Source: Zygnema circumcarinatum (Eukaryota; Streptophyta; Zygnematophyceae; Zygnematales; Zygnemataceae). From it: 35,882 bases of DNA. Positions 21,844 to 31,800 of this stretch are shown in pieces. Position 1 is the stretch's first letter. Every line of letters begins with the position of its first letter. The DNA lies in contig CM074819.1 of assembly GCA_037447605.1 (NCBI GenBank), forward strand, positions 1,139,522 to 1,175,403, read 5' to 3'. A model generated the notes under the pieces. It ran no database searches and was not told the DNA's origin. It saw only the letters and a list, made by a program, of their open reading frames with translations. A program made the translations under genes and the position numbers.

Positions 21844-22144
21844 GCTAGTCACAGAAACAGAGCCAATTCTTTCCTTGGTTGCCTCCACTTCCTGAAAGTA
21901 ATCAACAAGAAAGGACCAAAAAGAAAAGAGTAACATGTAACTAGCTGATATATCCCTCAGCAATTCAGAAGATACCTTTGCTATTAAGCCTGCCGAAACA
22001 AGCCTGCTGGCTTCTTCAAATTCCAAAGACAGGCGAGAGAACAGAGGTCCATGTGAGACAATTAGACCACTCAATTAAACATTCACAATTGCTAAGCAAT
22101 TGCGATTTTTTTTCCTTGTCGGAGACTCTCTCCCTGCATGCTAG

Positions 22145-22185
22145 CCCTAACCCTACCCTAACGCTAACGCTAACCCTAACCCTAA
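22145..22185. repeat. Telomere-like CCCTAA repeats upstream of ATG9
   Basis: Six to seven units of CCCTAA/CGCTAA, with two changed positions, lie in the ATG9 5' flank. Too short and degenerate to be a telomere. Confidence 0.85.
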
Positions 22186-22763
22186 TGTTTCCAAAACGTC
22201 GTCCAAACCTTCACTTCTGAACCCTACAAATTGCAGAAAAGTACCGAACGGGCGTCAGAGTGCAGGCGTACCAGAACTCTGTAGCCCGCCTCCCAATTAT
22301 CACCGACAGAAGTACGGAAGGCGGCGCGAGACGCGGTGCAGGCCAGCCATGGCGGCGAGGGCGAGGCTGCAGGGCGGCCCGCCCCTGCTCAAAGCCTGCC
22401 TCCCACTGCAGGCGCCCACTACGCCACGTGGCACCAGGAAAAAAGCGGGCAACGGGCAGCGGGCAGCGGGCAGGCTTAAAATGTTTTATTTTTGACAGGG
22501 GCATGGAGAGGCCCCTCTCTGACCGTCAGATGCGCATCCAAGATTGTTGACGTTTGATCTGGACGGCCAGAAATCTGCCCGACACAATGTCTGGAAAGGA
22601 GAGTCTGGAATTTTGGCTGACCGGAAAAATGGATGCGACGTCGAGAGAGAGAGACGCCGGGCTGTACGGACGGGACGGTGCCGCATCGCCGATTTATCTC
22701 GATTTTGCTGGGCAGGCGAGGGCGGTTACCGCGCGCTTACGTCATAGCTTTCTGAATGTGACG

Positions 22764-23236
22764 CATGTCCACGTGACATATCCAACGGCCATTTGTCGGA
22801 AAACACTTGCCCATCCAACGGCCAAAATCTACTGACTGCCAGCGTGGCACATCCAACCGCCATAATCTACTTTCTACCAACGTGGCACATCTAACGGCCA
22901 AATCTACTTTTTGCCATCAAATCCAATGGACAAAATCTACTGTCTGCGAACGTGGCACATCCAACGGCCAAAATCTACTTTCTAGAACCGTGGCACATCC
23001 AATGGCCAAAATCTACTGCTTACTAACGTGACACATCCAACGGCCAAGATCTACTTTCGCCAACGTGGCAAATCCAACGGCCATGTATACTACCTGCCAA
23101 CGTAGCACATCCAATGGCCAAAATCTACTGGCTGCCAACGTGGCACATCCAACGGCCAATGTCTATTGTTTGCCAGTGTGACACATCCAACGGCCATTTT
23201 CCCCGACGCCCCGCCACGTGTCCATCCAACGGTCCG
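22764..23236. repeat. 38-bp tandem array carrying MSA-like (AACGG) and ACGTGGC sites
   Basis: Thirteen units have core motifs starting at 22781, 22814, 22852, 22890, 22922, 22960, 22998, 23036, 23073, 23110, 23148, 23186 and 23225, mostly 38 bases apart. Each core resembles TCCAACGGCCA. Eight match the published mitosis-specific activator consensus YCYAACGGYYA exactly (22781, 22814, 22890, 22960, 23036, 23073, 23148, 23186). Most units also have CGTGGCACA just before the core, giving ACGTGGC (bZIP/ABRE-type core) in several. The last unit carries GCCACGTGTC. Copies share ancestry, so the motif counts are not independent evidence of function. Confidence 0.85.
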
Positions 23237-23399
23237 ATTCCCATGCTCCAACCAGTCCATATTCGAGAAGCTGTGAATGTTAGTCGATACCCGATACGAT
23301 ACGAGATCCCTCGAGATATTAGGGTTAAGGGACGGGCAGGGTCGGGCCGGTTGTGGGCGAGGTTTAGGGCTGTGGGAGGGAGGCGGGCGCTGACGGGCC

Positions 23400-26250
23400 A
23401 TGGAGGCCATGGAGGCCGTGGAGGCCATGGCGGAGGCGCTGAGGGCGTGGGCGGAGGCGCTGCTCGCGGAGCCGCGCACAATCATGGCGGCCCTCCTCGC
23501 GCTGCTGGTGGCCGCCGTCATCGCCAGCTTCCTGGGTGAGCCCTAAGGCAGGGTTAGGATTGGGGTTAGGGTTAGCATTAGAGTTAGGGTTAGGGTAAGG
23601 GTTAGGGCTAGGATCAGGGTAAGGGCTAGGATTAGGGTTAGGGTTTGGGTTAGGGTTAGGGGTAGGGTTTGGGTTAGGGTTTAGGGTTATAGGGTTAGGG
23701 TTCAGGGTTTGTTAGGGTCAGGTTTAGGGTTCAGGGTTACGGTGAGGGTAAGAGTTAGGATTAGAGTTCAGGGTTAGGGTTAGCCAATGGTTTTGCCACA
23801 ATGCCGGATCGAATTGCTTTCCCTTATCTCCAATTCTTTTCTTTACCCATAGCTCCATTCGTTCTTCTCTCTCACCTCCCTTCTCTCTCCCTTCTCCCGA
23901 ATTCCCTTCCTCCTTCCATCCCTCACCTTCCCAATTTTTGCTTTCCTACCTACATCTCCCCCGCCCTCTCTCACCTCTCCTCCTTCACCTTCTTCTAGCT
24001 ATCATCCGCACGCAAGCACCGGCTTTAGCTATCCCAAGTACTTATCTCAATCCTTATTCTAACCTGAACCCTAGCCCTTTTTTTTGCCAATGCGAATTTC
24101 AGCCGTAAAATCCTAGCCTAACTTCAATGATCTAACCTGAACCGCAACAACCTAAATCTTAACTCTCTCTCTCCAACTCTAATCCTAGCCCTGACCCTTA
24201 CTTGAAGGGTGATAATAATCCTAACCACCTAACCCTAACCCGAGCCTGAACTCCAATCCGTTAACCTAATCAAACCCAACTGTAACTCTAATCTTATATG
24301 CCTAATTACCTAAGCTTAGTCCTAACCGTAACCCTATCCGACTCATAACAACCTTAACCCTTGATCTTCAAAAAGCACAAGGTTTTTTTTAGCTTCATGT
24401 AATTCTCTTAATTTATCTTCTTCCTATTCTTCTTGAAGCGAGGTGTGTTTTGTGACTACGCTAAAGACTTGCATGGTTTACATTTCATGGGCGCAGTTAG
24501 AGGGGGGAGAACTTCGAAAGCAGACAAAATAGCAATTCTTGGAAACTGCGACGCTGGAAAGACATGCTTGTTTTACATGGTGAGTGGAGAGGGGCTTCCA
24601 TATAGAAGGATCCAGTTTTTAGATTGTATGTGCAGCGGGGTGACAAAACTTGTTTCATACGAATCAGGGCTGATCCCCCAAATCAGTATTGATTCCATCG
24701 ATACTGCAAGCACTTATTCACACCTGTCTGCTTAGAAACTTTCGGATATTTTTCTGGCTTGCTGTGTCTTTCTTAAATGAACAGATATTGCGATTTCAGA
24801 ATTTGGAAGGGTTTAGGATTCTCAGGAGCTTGGGGGTTTTAGGAAATTTCTAAGGTCATAAAAGTGCATGGCTTTTGGTGGAAGCTGCAGCTGCGCGACG
24901 GAAGTTTGCACGGCGGAACTGTGACTTCCATGGAACCCAACGAAGGAAAATTCCCACTTCATTCAGAACTAGCAAAGGTACTTTCCAACTGCGCCTTGAT
25001 TCCTCCTTGAAAGTGTACGAGAAACCCACTTTTTATGAAACATAGAAACTATGGAAAGCTAATGCTTACAGAAAGGATATGGGAACGAGGGCATTCGGGC
25101 AATCTCTGAAAAATCTATCCTGTTCTATGGGCTACTGTTCTGTTCCAGTCTCTATTTCTTCATTCCGTTTCGATGATCTAGATTTAGGGTTTGCACCTTT
25201 CCATCTGTCGAGGAAACATGTCGTCTTTCCATTTCTGGTGAGGAAAGGTATCAGAGCTAATTTAGGATATTACTTTGGGTTTCTGCATTTCTTTTAAACA
25301 GAATCCGAAAGCAAGGCCAGTGCACATTGTAGACATTCCGGGGCATCCGCGACTGCGTCCAAAAATCGACGAAATTCTTCCGCAGACAAAAGGAATTATT
25401 TTCATGATCGATGCGCTCGACATCATGCAGCAACTGCGGCCCAACGCAGAGTCAGTTGTTTTTGTCTCTTTGCACCTTTTCATCCTCACAAACCCTAATA
25501 GCACATCCAAGATGCTGGAACGGGAAGTAGCTTGAAAGGTTATGTTAGTCCTCTCTGTGTTGCTCTCTCTGTCTCTCTTTCGCGCTCGCTGTGTTTCTCT
25601 CCACTCTCCCTCTCCCTCCAGTTTCTTTCCCCACCCCCTATGTTCCTAACTCTTCTCACTCTCACCTCTCTCTCTGCGCTGCAGGCTGCTGTGGGATATC
25701 CTCACTAAGGCCACAGTGGTGAAACGGCGAGTTCCGCTGCTATTGGTTTGCAACAAGATGGACAAAGTGTCTGCACACTCCATCAATTTCACGCGCAAAA
25801 TGTTGGAAAAGGAAATGTAAGGCTTGTGCTTGCTTTACAAACTCTAAAACGTGTAAACCCAAATTCGTTCATTCGTTGTTTGGACCTGCTCCAGTGAAGT
25901 GTTTGACACGAAGTGGAGGGGGTGAAATAATTCCAAAAAGTTCTTCCATGGAAAGGTTCCTTCTGAACACTGTATATTGCTTTTTTAACATTCGGGTTTT
26001 CGAGTATTTAGGCTGTCCAAGATTTCGGTTTTTAGAATAATTTTACATGTTTCCGTGCAGGGATAAACTTCGAGTGACGCGAAACGCGGTCTCATCCGCA
26101 GACATGGCGTCAGAGATAACTCTCGGAAACGATAAGGAGCCATTCAAGTTCACTCAATGTGTGAACCCGGTCTCAAGTTGCGAAGTATCCGTTCAGGAAG
26201 GCAAGATATCAGAAATAGAAGCCTTCATTTCCGATGTTGTTAAGTCGTAG
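23400..26250 (+). CDS. SRPRB: Signal recognition particle receptor subunit beta, complete
   Basis: An ER membrane GTPase that anchors the SRP receptor alpha subunit and so helps target ribosomes to the translocon. Exons 23400-23535, 24497-24579, 24891-24977, 25302-25450, 25685-25816 and 26061-26250 join in frame to 258 residues, close to the family's usual 250-270. An N-terminal anchor lies at about residues 28-44 (TIMAALLALLVAAVIASFL). G-domain motifs: G1 GNCDAGKT at 61-68, SMEPNEG as the switch region, G3 DIPGH at 113-117 and G4 NKMD at 175-178. The C-terminus ends VSVQEGKISEIEAFISDVV. Several in-frame ATGs open exon 1; the first, in GCC-ATGG context, was chosen. Exon 2's acceptor (GCGCAG at 24496) was fixed by phase. 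Intron 1 is full of telomere-like repeats. Confidence 0.93.
23550..23783 (+). repeat. Telomere-like GGGTTA tract at start of SRPRB intron 1
   Basis: Over 200 bases of degenerate GGGTTAGGG-type repeats, starting about 15 bases after the exon 1 donor. Both TTAGGG and TTTAGGG spacings occur. The G triplets lie on the transcribed-sense strand, so the pre-mRNA could form G-quadruplexes. Confidence 0.85.
24056..24362 (-). repeat. Telomere-like CCTAAC tract in the second half of SRPRB intron 1
   Basis: Degenerate CCTAACC/CCCTAA words recur through about 300 bases, in the opposite orientation to the tract at 23550-23783. The pair could base-pair across the intron. A C/T-rich block (23850-24000) lies between them. 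Confidence 0.7.
25545..25680 (+). repeat. CT-rich tract before SRPRB exon 5
   Basis: Strongly C/T-rich sequence leads directly into the CTGCAG acceptor at 25684 and so serves as an unusually long polypyrimidine tract. Confidence 0.7.
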
Positions 26251-27114
26251 GCTCAGAGGGAAACCAGGAATCGTAGGCTTAGTCGTACTCATTGGCCTCT
26301 AAAAGCTTACAACGAAACATGAAATGGTGAAGTCAAAAATCTTGGAATCTTAGAAACCCACAATTACTAGAAATTTGAGTTGTTAGCAAGGACAGGCTGT
26401 GCTGGGATGGTCACTTGGCCCTGACATAGTTTCTCGCCAGGTTTAATTCGAAAAACTAGGTTTGCCGGTATGAAAATTCACCATTAGGGATTCTCACTCG
26501 CTAAGTACATAGACGACTATATGTAGGGGGACGAGGTTTTGAAAGGGTTCAGGGTTTTCATTAAGATGAAATTTAATTCATTTGTGCCCTCGTAATTCGA
26601 GAATGCAGTGAGACGGTGAGCCTGTTCTGTGCTTTTCGTTTCCGTCATAATTTTCATGTTCTGCATACAAAAGTCTGACGGTGCAAACGGTTACAATGGC
26701 TATGACGCGTGTAGCTGCTCGCTACACTTGAAGCCGCTTTGCATGCTTTTGCATGGCCGGCGGCCTTTCCATTGAGATTTTGAACAGCGATTAGGAGGCG
26801 AGGGAGGGTGCCCGACATTGCCGGGCAGGCGGGCAGCTGGTGACTTACCACGTGGGCGTTCACTGTTCGTTGGCGCAAGCTGAAGTGGATGACGTTCAGT
26901 ACATTTTTTTTTTTTCTATGGCTGCTACGGCGTAGAATTTGGCTTGAAAATTTTCAGACCGCGGGGAACTCGGCGAGCTCCTGCGAAAACCGGCCTGCAG
27001 AGACTTATGTTAACGGGTTTCTATCAAACACCACCACTGTATCATTGATGATTCCTCCAAATAACCAGGTTCATCTAACAACGCGAAGGAAGGTGTAGTC
27101 GACTTGAAGTAGTC

Positions 27115-27119
27115 AAAAA
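27115..27119 (-). terminator. RNA polymerase III terminator of tRNA-Glu
   Basis: A run of five T on the minus strand starts four bases after the 3' end of the tRNA gene, the usual position and form of a pol III stop. Confidence 0.8.
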
Positions 27120-27122
27120 GTC

Positions 27123-27195
27123 TCCGTTGCCGGGATTTGAACCCGGGTCGCCTGGGTGAAAGCCAGGTATCCTAACCAGGCTGGACGACAACGGA
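27123..27195 (-). tRNA. trnE-UUC: tRNA-Glu (UUC)
   Basis: Read on the minus strand, this 73-base gene forms a full cloverleaf. The seven-pair acceptor stem is TCCGTTG with CAACGGA. The D arm contains GGTTAGGATA. The anticodon arm is CCTGG-CTTTCAC-CCAGG with anticodon TTC. The T arm is CCCGG-GTTCAAAT-CCCGG. There is no intron and no encoded CCA, as expected for a nuclear gene. Internal A and B boxes are intact, and a T-run terminator follows. Confidence 0.96.
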
Positions 27196-27634
27196 TATGA
27201 AATAAAAACTGAAGTTGTAAAAACTATAAAAATAAAAAAACAAGGACACTACACTAGCCGCACACGGTGTTGACCCGTTCAATGGGCCGGCACGGCCTCA
27301 GGCATATCGCCAGCTGTTGTTTCGCGGTGCATTCTGAAATTTTGCTCAGCGTTGTCTTGAAATATTGTTCCGCAATTATAATTCAAATCTCTATAAAAAG
27401 CCAAATATCCTCAATATGTCTACCGCCCTGTTATCCTGAAAGTGTGGTGCACCGTATATCGTAGCTACACCGCGATATGCAATCGGAACATATACCACTC
27501 TAGGGAGGGAGGGAGGGATGTCAGGCGCGAGGTGAGGCAGGTAGTGAGGCGACGGGCAGGGAAGGCGAGAGAGAAAGGGAGAGAGGGAATCTTGTGTTAG
27601 TTAGCAAGTTATTACTGACAGCAACATTGAGCAG

Positions 27635-27961
27635 CTAAAACGTTGGCGCTTCTGAACCCTGAACCCCAATAAAACCGCCTGCGGACTGATCCTCATGCCC
27701 CTCACGCAACACAAAGGGACTTAAACCCACCCCTCCAGAAACAGGAAAGACAAAGAAAAGAAAAGGGAAAAAAAAATGAAAATAAAAATGACATTTGTTT
27801 AAATACACGCTGCCTGCTTGAAGCTGCATTTCAGAAATCGAACGTTCTCGAAGCAGTTCCCTTTTGTAAGCTTTGAAGAAGGAAGGAAAAGAGAGGCGCC
27901 CCCTTGAAGAAGAACCAATCTGGGGTGTTGCCTTTACAGTTGAAGTCACAGCACGAAACAT
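27635..27961 (-). CDS. Unrecognised ORF with presequence-like N-terminus (doubtful)
   Basis: A true ATG opens a 108-codon frame. Its first ~33 residues contain several Arg/Lys and many Ser but no Asp or Glu, as in mitochondrial or plastid presequences (MFRAVTSTVKATPQ, then SSSRGRLSFPSFFKAYKR). The middle becomes Phe-rich and low complexity (from a GAAAA-rich plus strand), and nothing matches a family I know. It could be a small gene, a first exon, or chance. It lies between the RWA 3' end and the tRNA. Confidence 0.2.
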   Translation of the reverse strand: MFRAVTSTVKATPQIGSSSRGRLSFPSFFKAYKRELLRERSISEMQLQAGSVYLNKCHFYFHFFFPFLFFVFPVSGGVGLSPFVLREGHEDQSAGGFIGVQGSEAPTF

Positions 27962-28786
27962 AAATAGCGAATCAGAGGAGACACGTGTGGCTTTGCCGGA
28001 CGCAATTTCCGTCTTCGAGAAATTTGTAGTACTGGTAGTGCCTGAAATCAGGAGGACTAAAATCCCTGCACAGCAAAAAGAAGCATTTTCAGAGACATGT
28101 AAGAAGAGGGTTTCTAGAACAAACGTTGGTTTTCAGGTTTTTGCTTTGTAGGTTTCTAGGTTTGACAAATTCTTAGATTTTTGCAGAGTCCAGTTCCGCA
28201 GGAGCGAACAAAAGTGTGCGCCCTTAAAGGTGATCCCAACAGTGCCAATAACCCATCAGACTTCTTGAGTGCAAGTTTACTGTTTTGAGGTACGTAGATG
28301 CAAGAAATGATGCAGGAAAAGGTGTTCGGTTGAGAGTCATTTTAGATGCCTCCCTCTCCCTTCCTTCCCCCCTTCACTTCACGCAATGGGACTGTATGTC
28401 TAAATTTTACTTCCTTACACAACATAACTCGTGGCTATTTATTTATCTGTACAATTCTCGCGGTCAGCCAATACCTAGTCCATGGCATGCCAGCAGAACA
28501 TTCTCATCACACACATATTCTCTCTTTCCTCCACCCCCGCTCTCGCCCTTCCTCTCTCTCAAACTCAATTTTTCCCTCTCTCCCTCTGCCCCTCTCTCTT
28601 TCTCTCACTCACATAGTAGATTCGCTCTGTTCCCATTTGCAATGAATAAATGTCAGGACTAGCACTGCCTTCCTTTCATACTTCAACCTTCCCTCTCAGC
28701 CGTGTATAGTGGGCTATGCTTCTATGCTTCTTCTTCAAACCTCAGCATCCATAAGACACAAAACCATAGGAAACCCCAAGAGGTAG

Positions 28787-28807
28787 AGTAGTAGTAGTAG
28801 TAGTAGT
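28787..28807. repeat. (GTA)n microsatellite
   Basis: Seven consecutive GTA/TAG triplets just beyond the RWA stop codon, probably in the RWA 3' UTR. Confidence 0.85.
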
Positions 28808-28837
28808 CGATGCTGGGACCCTTATGACATCTGATCA

Positions 28838-31800
28838 TCATATGATGAATTCACATTCCTTCATCTTTATATTCATTACTGGTATCCAAAGAGACTGAAC
28901 ACATCGACAGCTGTTCCTTTCAACGAGGTAAATTCTCACCAGTTGTTTTGGAAGAACTAATCCAGACACTGCCACAGCATATATGAGTGTGGCGAGAATC
29001 ACTCCTGCGAAAAAGTTGGCTGCGAGACGTTTGTTGTCCTTGTGGGGGATGAATGCATTTCTCAGAACATTGGTCAACTCGAAGATGCGCAGAGACACCT
29101 GGAGATGGAGAAAGCCACGCAGAAAGCCAATACTTCTTTTATCATCAATTTCATCATAAGCAGAATCTGTACCTTTTAACATCGTTCAGTTTAAAAACGT
29201 ATATACCTTCCAAAACCTTTCTCCCTGTACTCGGATCATTTAAGCAAAACAGTCGCAAAAAACTTACTAAAGGAGGTAAGCATTCTTAAGGTCAAGAAAG
29301 AGTATCTGATAAATCCATGGGGATGGGTGATATTTGAAGCCAGGAAATGGGTCTGTAAGTTAACTTAGTTTTTAGCGTATTTCAGCTTCGTATAAAGTTA
29401 GTTTCCTTTAAACATGCGATTATAAAAAGACATTTCTCAAAACCGCCGATAGCCAACTATTGCATTAGCTGTGGCTTTTATTTTTCCACTTTTACACACC
29501 GACTAGGTAGCTTTGAATACGTTTTTATTATCTCACTGCTTGGTACAATTCCCCTCCCTTTAGTCTTCAAGGTTGTGATAACTGAAGATGTCTGCTGGGC
29601 ACCAACTCACAAATAGATAGATGACTGTGGTCAACAGAAAGTTGAGCATGGGGTAATCGGGGATGAAGCACAGTAGCTTGAACGGCTGTCCATTGGGCTG
29701 AGCCGTTCTGGAATTCCCCAAAAAGAGATATTAAACTCTCTAGCATGCTTCATCGCTTCCAAATACAAAATACATGCATTTACTTTATCAACCTGTAATG
29801 TGTTTGAAGGAAAACACATTAAAAGGCATCATATCTTACCTCAGCCAGATGTGGAACTGCCCAATGTATGTTTCAAGAGTGATCTTTCCAAGCCATCTGG
29901 AGAAGCCCACCAGACACTTTCCTTTGTAAGGGCCTCCTTTCAGATAATTGAAAAAGAGGAAATAAGAAAGGATGTGTATGAAAGATAATGCTTGAGACTG
30001 CTGAAAGACAACGGCTTTTTTAAACTCATGATTAAAGCCACACTTTCATTTCCCTTCGGCATTCCAATTTAACCCTCTGCCAAATCTACGTTCTTCATTG
30101 TGTCCTATTGATATCAGCTTTCCCTCCCTCCCAACCTACTCTCTATCCAGCCCTTGTCCGTCGCATATTTTCGTGTCTCAACTAGTCTATCTCTCATTCT
30201 CTCAGTGCTCGATCAAGCTGCTCTCTAAACAAGATTTAGCCATAGGCTGGATGGCATTCAAAGCAACTTACGCAAAAAGAGTGATGGACCAATTCCTGAG
30301 AGTAGGAGTCAAGTTCCGTAGAATCACATAAATGCTGCAAAAACACCACCAGCAAAAGGACTGTTTAGAAAAAACGCTGCTTACCATCAACCATTTCTTA
30401 GAATTTCCTGAATACAAGCCGCCATAGTCCTTCCTACTAGAACTGCCGCAAACGCTTGAGCTATGAGAGTCAACCATTGAGGCTTACGTGATGGGAATCC
30501 ATGACGTGAATGGGTGTAGCTTGTTGTACTCCAACTTAGGCAGCTTGTAAATGTTCTCATACCAATAGTATCCAGCCTGCATTTGTTACAAAATTGGGCA
30601 CCAGTTCCCTGCTTAGCACCTTCTGGAAGAAAGGAAAAGGAAGGAAATTCTTTATTTGTAAGGACGAGGGAGTTTTTGGAGACGAGAACGTTGTCCTACC
30701 GTTAAGGTGGCTCCAAGGATGACAAATCTGATCAGGTTTTTGCGTTTGGTCTCCAACTCCTCCAGCTTTTCGAGCCACCGTTCGATCTGAATAGTGATGG
30801 GCCGATGAAAATCAGTTTGCTACATGGGGTTGAATGAGATCTCTTCTCAAGTTGAGCTACATGTTGCTTCATTAACACAGCTTATGGGAAGCTTCTGCTT
30901 ACCATGGGATGAAAGTAGGCGAAAAGCATGCCCACAATCCAAACATATCGATCGAGTCCCGAGCGGAAAAACCATTCGTGTAAGAGTGGAAGGTCGGGTT
31001 TGCGCGGATCAGTGTACCCTGGCAAGCCCCACCTATAAATTAATGAGACAGAAATAGAAATTTCTGTACATATAAAACCTGCTGGTCTGGCTCTGTTCGT
31101 TCCTCTATCTTTATCAACATGTGCCGCATTTCCGTATAACTCGAATAGAAGTTGCCGCATTGAACATGTTAACGTTTAGTAATGATGCAAACACTGAACT
31201 GGGGAACAGCATCAGCTTTTTTCCACAACAAGTATAGGGTCGGACAAATGACAATGCTATTGTGACTCGGAAGTTACCGAGAAGAAAGGTAAAAGGACCC
31301 CAGATGAAGTCAAACACTCCTGGGATATCCCATATTATGAACACCACAATAAAGGAGCCGACAATCTTTGCGGCAATGACTGATGGAACTTCATTGTACT
31401 TGTGAAAAATGCCAAGCGCCCCATACACCATGAGTGTGAAGAGAGTGTGCATGGGGTTAATGTAGTAGAGCATGTAGTCATTGCCGAGGGAGGCGCAGCA
31501 GAAGAAGACAAAGAAATTGAGCCGCCACATCATCTGCAAAGCAAGCGTGACTGGACACGCATCAGCATTCCTCTTTCTAAGGGAAAATGTGCGATCATCT
31601 AAAAAATGATAATTGTGCATTTTTTTTTTGTTTTTTTTTTGGAGTTGTGAGGGAGCAAACCTGAGCAAATCGGCCCAAGCTGAAGTCTTTGCGAACATAG
31701 TAGAAAGAGAAGTTGCCGAAGCCCGTCATCCATACATAAGCAGCAATGAAGATTCGAATTGCATTGTACATCTCCCGTGCCTCAAAATAGTGATAAAGGA

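Larger units (their letters stand above)
21844..23399. promoter_or_regulatory. Divergent promoter region between ATG9 (minus) and SRPRB (plus)
   Basis: The two start codons are 1556 bp apart and face away from each other. The ATG9 side has a probable leader exon ending at 21976 (donor GTATCT) and a leader acceptor next to 21891. It continues through a telomere-like patch (22145-22185) and a GC-rich stretch with a CACGTG G-box at 22425-22430. The SRPRB side holds the 38-bp array described separately. No convincing TATA box was found. Open frames in the GC-rich part resemble nothing known. Confidence 0.55.
26251..28837. other. Convergent spacer between SRPRB and RWA
   Basis: It holds the 3' flanks of both genes, a tRNA gene (27123-27195), a CACGTG at about 26850 and a GA-rich patch (27505-27585). 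A C/T-rich block with a minus-strand AATAAA (28439-28444) could serve RWA polyadenylation. A (GTA)n microsatellite lies at 28787-28807. One open frame (27635-27961) is listed separately. Nothing else was recognised. Confidence 0.5.

Noticed and set aside
21976-22074. Upstream coding exon extending the ATG9 N-terminus
   Set aside because: The frame is open and splices in phase to 21891, but it has no ATG and an in-frame TAA just upstream; treated as leader.
22764-23236. CRISPR array
   Set aside because: Regular units, but head-to-tail with no unique spacers, in an intron-bearing eukaryotic genome next to plant genes.
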